Below are positions 25,224 through 26,971 of a DNA stretch of 26,971 nt, one piece after another. This DNA comes from Betaproteobacteria bacterium (lineage in GTDB: Bacteria; Pseudomonadota; Gammaproteobacteria; Burkholderiales; SG8-41). Within the stretch, counting starts at the first letter, position 1. Each line of letters opens with the position of its first letter. A model generated the notes under the pieces. The model searched no databases, was not told the DNA's origin, and saw nothing but the letters and a program-made list of their open reading frames with translations. The DNA is taken from assembly GCA_029863175.1 (NCBI GenBank), contig JAOTVX010000044.1:1-26971 (forward strand), in the 5' to 3' direction. The translations under genes and the position numbers were made by a program.

Positions 25224-25361
25224 GCCGCCCTCTCCGCAATCCGAGTAATCTGAAGCTATGCTCGCAGGATACTGCCATATTGACGCAGGTCAAATAGCGC
25301 ATAGAGCGCGCGCTTCGATAAGATTCGACGGTCCGTTCTTGCGTCGCGCGCATTCCGGGAT
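25224..25361. promoter_or_regulatory. glgC-glgA divergent control region
   Basis: 138 bp between the two start codons. It contains the FNR/CRP-type palindrome annotated separately. For glgA a -10-like TAAGAT lies at 25319-25324, which would put the palindrome centre about 44 bp upstream of the transcription start. For glgC a weak CATAGC (minus strand, about 25255-25260) lies at similar distance. Confidence 0.5.
25280..25293. promoter_or_regulatory. FNR/CRP-family binding site candidate
   Basis: TTGAC (25280-25284), spacer GCAG, GTCAA (25289-25293): a perfect 14-bp palindrome of the TTGAY-N4-RTCAA form recognised by FNR, Anr or Dnr/NnrR regulators. Its position between divergent glycogen genes suggests joint control by oxygen or nitrogen oxides. 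The regulator is not in the window. Confidence 0.55.
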
Positions 25362-26834
25362 ATGAAAGTCCTTTTCGTCACGCCCGAGTACACCAGCTGG
25401 ATCAAAACCGGCGGGCTCGGTGACGTCAGCGCCGCGCTGCCGACGGCGTTGCGCGAGCTGGGCATCGACGCGCGGGTGGTGATCCCGGGCTATCGCGAAG
25501 TGCTGGCGGCGATCGGCACGCGCCCAGTCGCGGCAAGCCTCGCGCCCTGGAGCGGCTTTCCTGGAGCGCGGCTGCTGGTCGCGCGCACGCCGCACGGCAC
25601 GCCGGCCTGGGTGCTCGACTGCCCGCAATTCTACGATCGCGATGCGGGGCCGTACGGCGACTCGGACGGGCGCGACTTTGCGGACAACGCGCTGCGCTTC
25701 GGGCTGCTTGCACTGGCCGCGGCGCGAATCGGCGACGGCCTGATTGCGGAATGGAAGCCGGAGGTTGTGCACGGCAACGACTGGCAGGCGGCGCTCGCCC
25801 CGGCGTACCTGCGGCTCGTGTTCGCGAGCCGCGTGCCGTGCGTACAGACCGTGCACAATCTCGCCTTCCAGGGACTTTTTCCGCCCGACACGGCGACGAC
25901 GCTTGGCCTGCCGCACGAGGGCTACGCGGCCGAGGGCTTCGAGTTCTACGGGCGGTTGTCGTTCCTCAAGGCGGGGCTGCGCTGGGCGGACGCGATCACC
26001 ACGGTGAGCCCGACCTACGCGCGCGAAATCCAGCGCGAGCCGCTCGGTTTCGGACTGCAGGACCTGCTTGCCTCGCGTCGCGACACGCTCTACGGAATCA
26101 CGAACGGCATCGACGTCGAGGAATGGGACCCGGCCCGCGACCGGCGGATCGCCTCGACCTACAGCGCCGCGACACTCGAGTCGAAAGCGAAGAACAAGCG
26201 CGCGCTGCAGCGCCGGCTCGGGCTCGATCCCCGCGGTGACGTCGTGCTGCTCGGCGTCGTGAGCCGGCTGACGGCGCAAAAGGGCATCGACCTCGTGCTC
26301 GAAGCGGTGCCGCGCCTGCTCGAGCTGCCGGTTCAGCTCGCCGTGCTCGGCACCGGGGAGCGCGATTTCGAGCAGGCGCTTGCCGCCCTTGCCCGCGCGC
26401 ACCCCGACCGCATCGCGGCACGCATCGGCTTCGACGAGACGCTCGCGCACCTGATCGAGGCCGGAACGGACATCTTCCTCATGCCTTCGCGCTTCGAGCC
26501 CTGCGGCCTGAACCAGATGTACAGCCAGCGTTACGGCACCCCGCCGGTGGTGCGGCGCACCGGCGGGCTCGCCGATACGGTCGTCGACTGCACGCCCGAC
26601 GCGCTCGCGCGCGGCGACGCGACCGGGTTCGTGTTCGACGCGGAAGACGCCGGCGCGCTGGTCGCGGCCGTCGAGCGCGGGCTGGCGGCGTTCGGCGGGC
26701 GCGGTCGCTGGCGGCGCCTGCAGGAGAACGGCATGCGGCGCGATTTCAGCTGGGCCGCAGCCGCGCGCCGCTACGCCGAGGTCTACGACTGGGTTGTCCG
26801 GTCCCGCGGCGCGCGCGCCGGGGACGCGGCGTGA
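25362..26834 (+). CDS. glgA: Glycogen synthase GlgA (GT5)
   Basis: Transfers glucose from ADP-glucose to growing alpha-1,4-glucan. It has 490 aa. The N-terminal GT5 domain starts MKVLFVTPEYTSWIKTGGLGDV, with the ADP-glucose-binding KTGGLGD at 15-21; VVHGNDWQAAL and CVQTVHNLAFQGLFP follow. The C-terminal Rossmann domain holds GITNGIDVEEWDP, VSRLTAQKGIDL and the sugar-nucleotide motif PSRFEPCGLNQMYSQRYGTPPVVRRTGGLADTV. Length and motifs are complete. Start by family fit; only GGGA lies close upstream. Its stop overlaps a possible GTG start of the next open frame. Confidence 0.97.
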   Translation: MKVLFVTPEYTSWIKTGGLGDVSAALPTALRELGIDARVVIPGYREVLAAIGTRPVAASLAPWSGFPGARLLVARTPHGTPAWVLDCPQFYDRDAGPYGDSDGRDFADNALRFGLLALAAARIGDGLIAEWKPEVVHGNDWQAALAPAYLRLVFASRVPCVQTVHNLAFQGLFPPDTATTLGLPHEGYAAEGFEFYGRLSFLKAGLRWADAITTVSPTYAREIQREPLGFGLQDLLASRRDTLYGITNGIDVEEWDPARDRRIASTYSAATLESKAKNKRALQRRLGLDPRGDVVLLGVVSRLTAQKGIDLVLEAVPRLLELPVQLAVLGTGERDFEQALAALARAHPDRIAARIGFDETLAHLIEAGTDIFLMPSRFEPCGLNQMYSQRYGTPPVVRRTGGLADTVVDCTPDALARGDATGFVFDAEDAGALVAAVERGLAAFGGRGRWRRLQENGMRRDFSWAAAARRYAEVYDWVVRSRGARAGDAA

Positions 26835-26971
26835 ATCGCCCGGACGGCCGCTATACCCAGGGCATCGGCCTGCCCACGGTGTGGGAGGGTTTGCGCGGGC
26901 AGATGTGGCTGGGCGATGAGAAATTTCGGAACAAGATGCAGCGCCGTCTCGAAGGCAAGCGCAGTGCGGAT
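26831..26971 (+). pseudogene. Truncated REP-associated tyrosine transposase (RAYT) C-terminal part, cut by window end
   Basis: The frame encodes GIGLPTVWEGLRGQMWLGDEKFRNKMQRRLEGKR, closely resembling the segment after the Y1 transposase domain in RAYT proteins (remembered pattern: GIG.PS.W..LRGQIYLGDE.FV.RMQ). The catalytic N-terminal domain with HUH and Tyr would have to lie in glgA and is absent, so this is a remnant or an N-terminally truncated gene. A GTG at 26831 overlaps the glgA stop by four bases and could be a start by chance. It matters because REP-like hairpins lie elsewhere in the window. Confidence 0.55.

Noticed and set aside
23913..25253. 446-codon open frame on the + strand across glgC
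   Set aside because: Shadow of glgC, which has complete family motifs on the minus strand; the + translation is Asp/Val/His/Arg-rich noise.

Overview
The window is a GC-rich proteobacterial chromosome segment, most likely betaproteobacterial. The order glmM - pst - tpiA - secG - tRNA-Leu - nuoA...nuoN is typical of Betaproteobacteria. NuoC and NuoD are separate proteins (fused in E. coli), and the 14 subunits are of the alpha/beta-proteobacterial, mitochondria-like complex I type. This assignment rests on gene order and remembered family sequences, not on a database search.

Layout. 1-447: 3' end of glmM (phosphoglucosamine mutase). 553-4359: phosphate ABC transporter pstS, pstC, pstA, pstB, with a strong intrinsic terminator between pstS and pstC and no phoU after pstB. 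4576-5757: tpiA and secG with their own promoter. 5799-5883: tRNA-Leu(GAG). 6058-23198: all 14 complex I genes nuoA-N on the + strand. The nuo cluster is interrupted between nuoA and nuoB by a UbiE/COQ5-like methyltransferase with its own promoter (6651-7412) and an unrecognised 218-aa gene (7513-8169). nuoB then has its own promoter. 23248-23802: NUDIX ADP-sugar pyrophosphatase. 23904-25223 (minus) and 25362-26834 (plus): divergent glgC and glgA sharing a 138-bp control region with an FNR/CRP-type palindrome. 26831-end: N-terminally truncated remnant of a REP-associated tyrosine transposase (RAYT).

How the genes work together. The pst genes import phosphate. tpiA feeds lower glycolysis. The nuo genes build the NADH:quinone oxidoreductase, and a quinone-type methyltransferase embedded in the cluster suggests, but does not prove, a link to quinone supply. 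glgC and glgA make ADP-glucose and glycogen; the FNR-like site suggests oxygen- or NO-linked control.

The least ordinary part is the non-coding DNA of the nuo cluster. Most of its longer gene junctions hold a repeat: two copies of an inverted-repeat element with CACAGAGAA arms, short GTGACGA-type tandem repeats, two oppositely oriented composite REP-like loci, an 11-bp terminal-inverted-repeat element, and other hairpins. The most striking case is nuoC/nuoD. The first 12 codons of nuoD are present twice, differing at seven positions that are all synonymous, and the working nuoD start lies inside a perfect 20-bp inverted repeat that also covers its ribosome binding site. The first ~16 codons of the working copy are AT-rich at third positions, unlike the rest of the gene, which suggests that the 5' end of nuoD was replaced by an inserted element.
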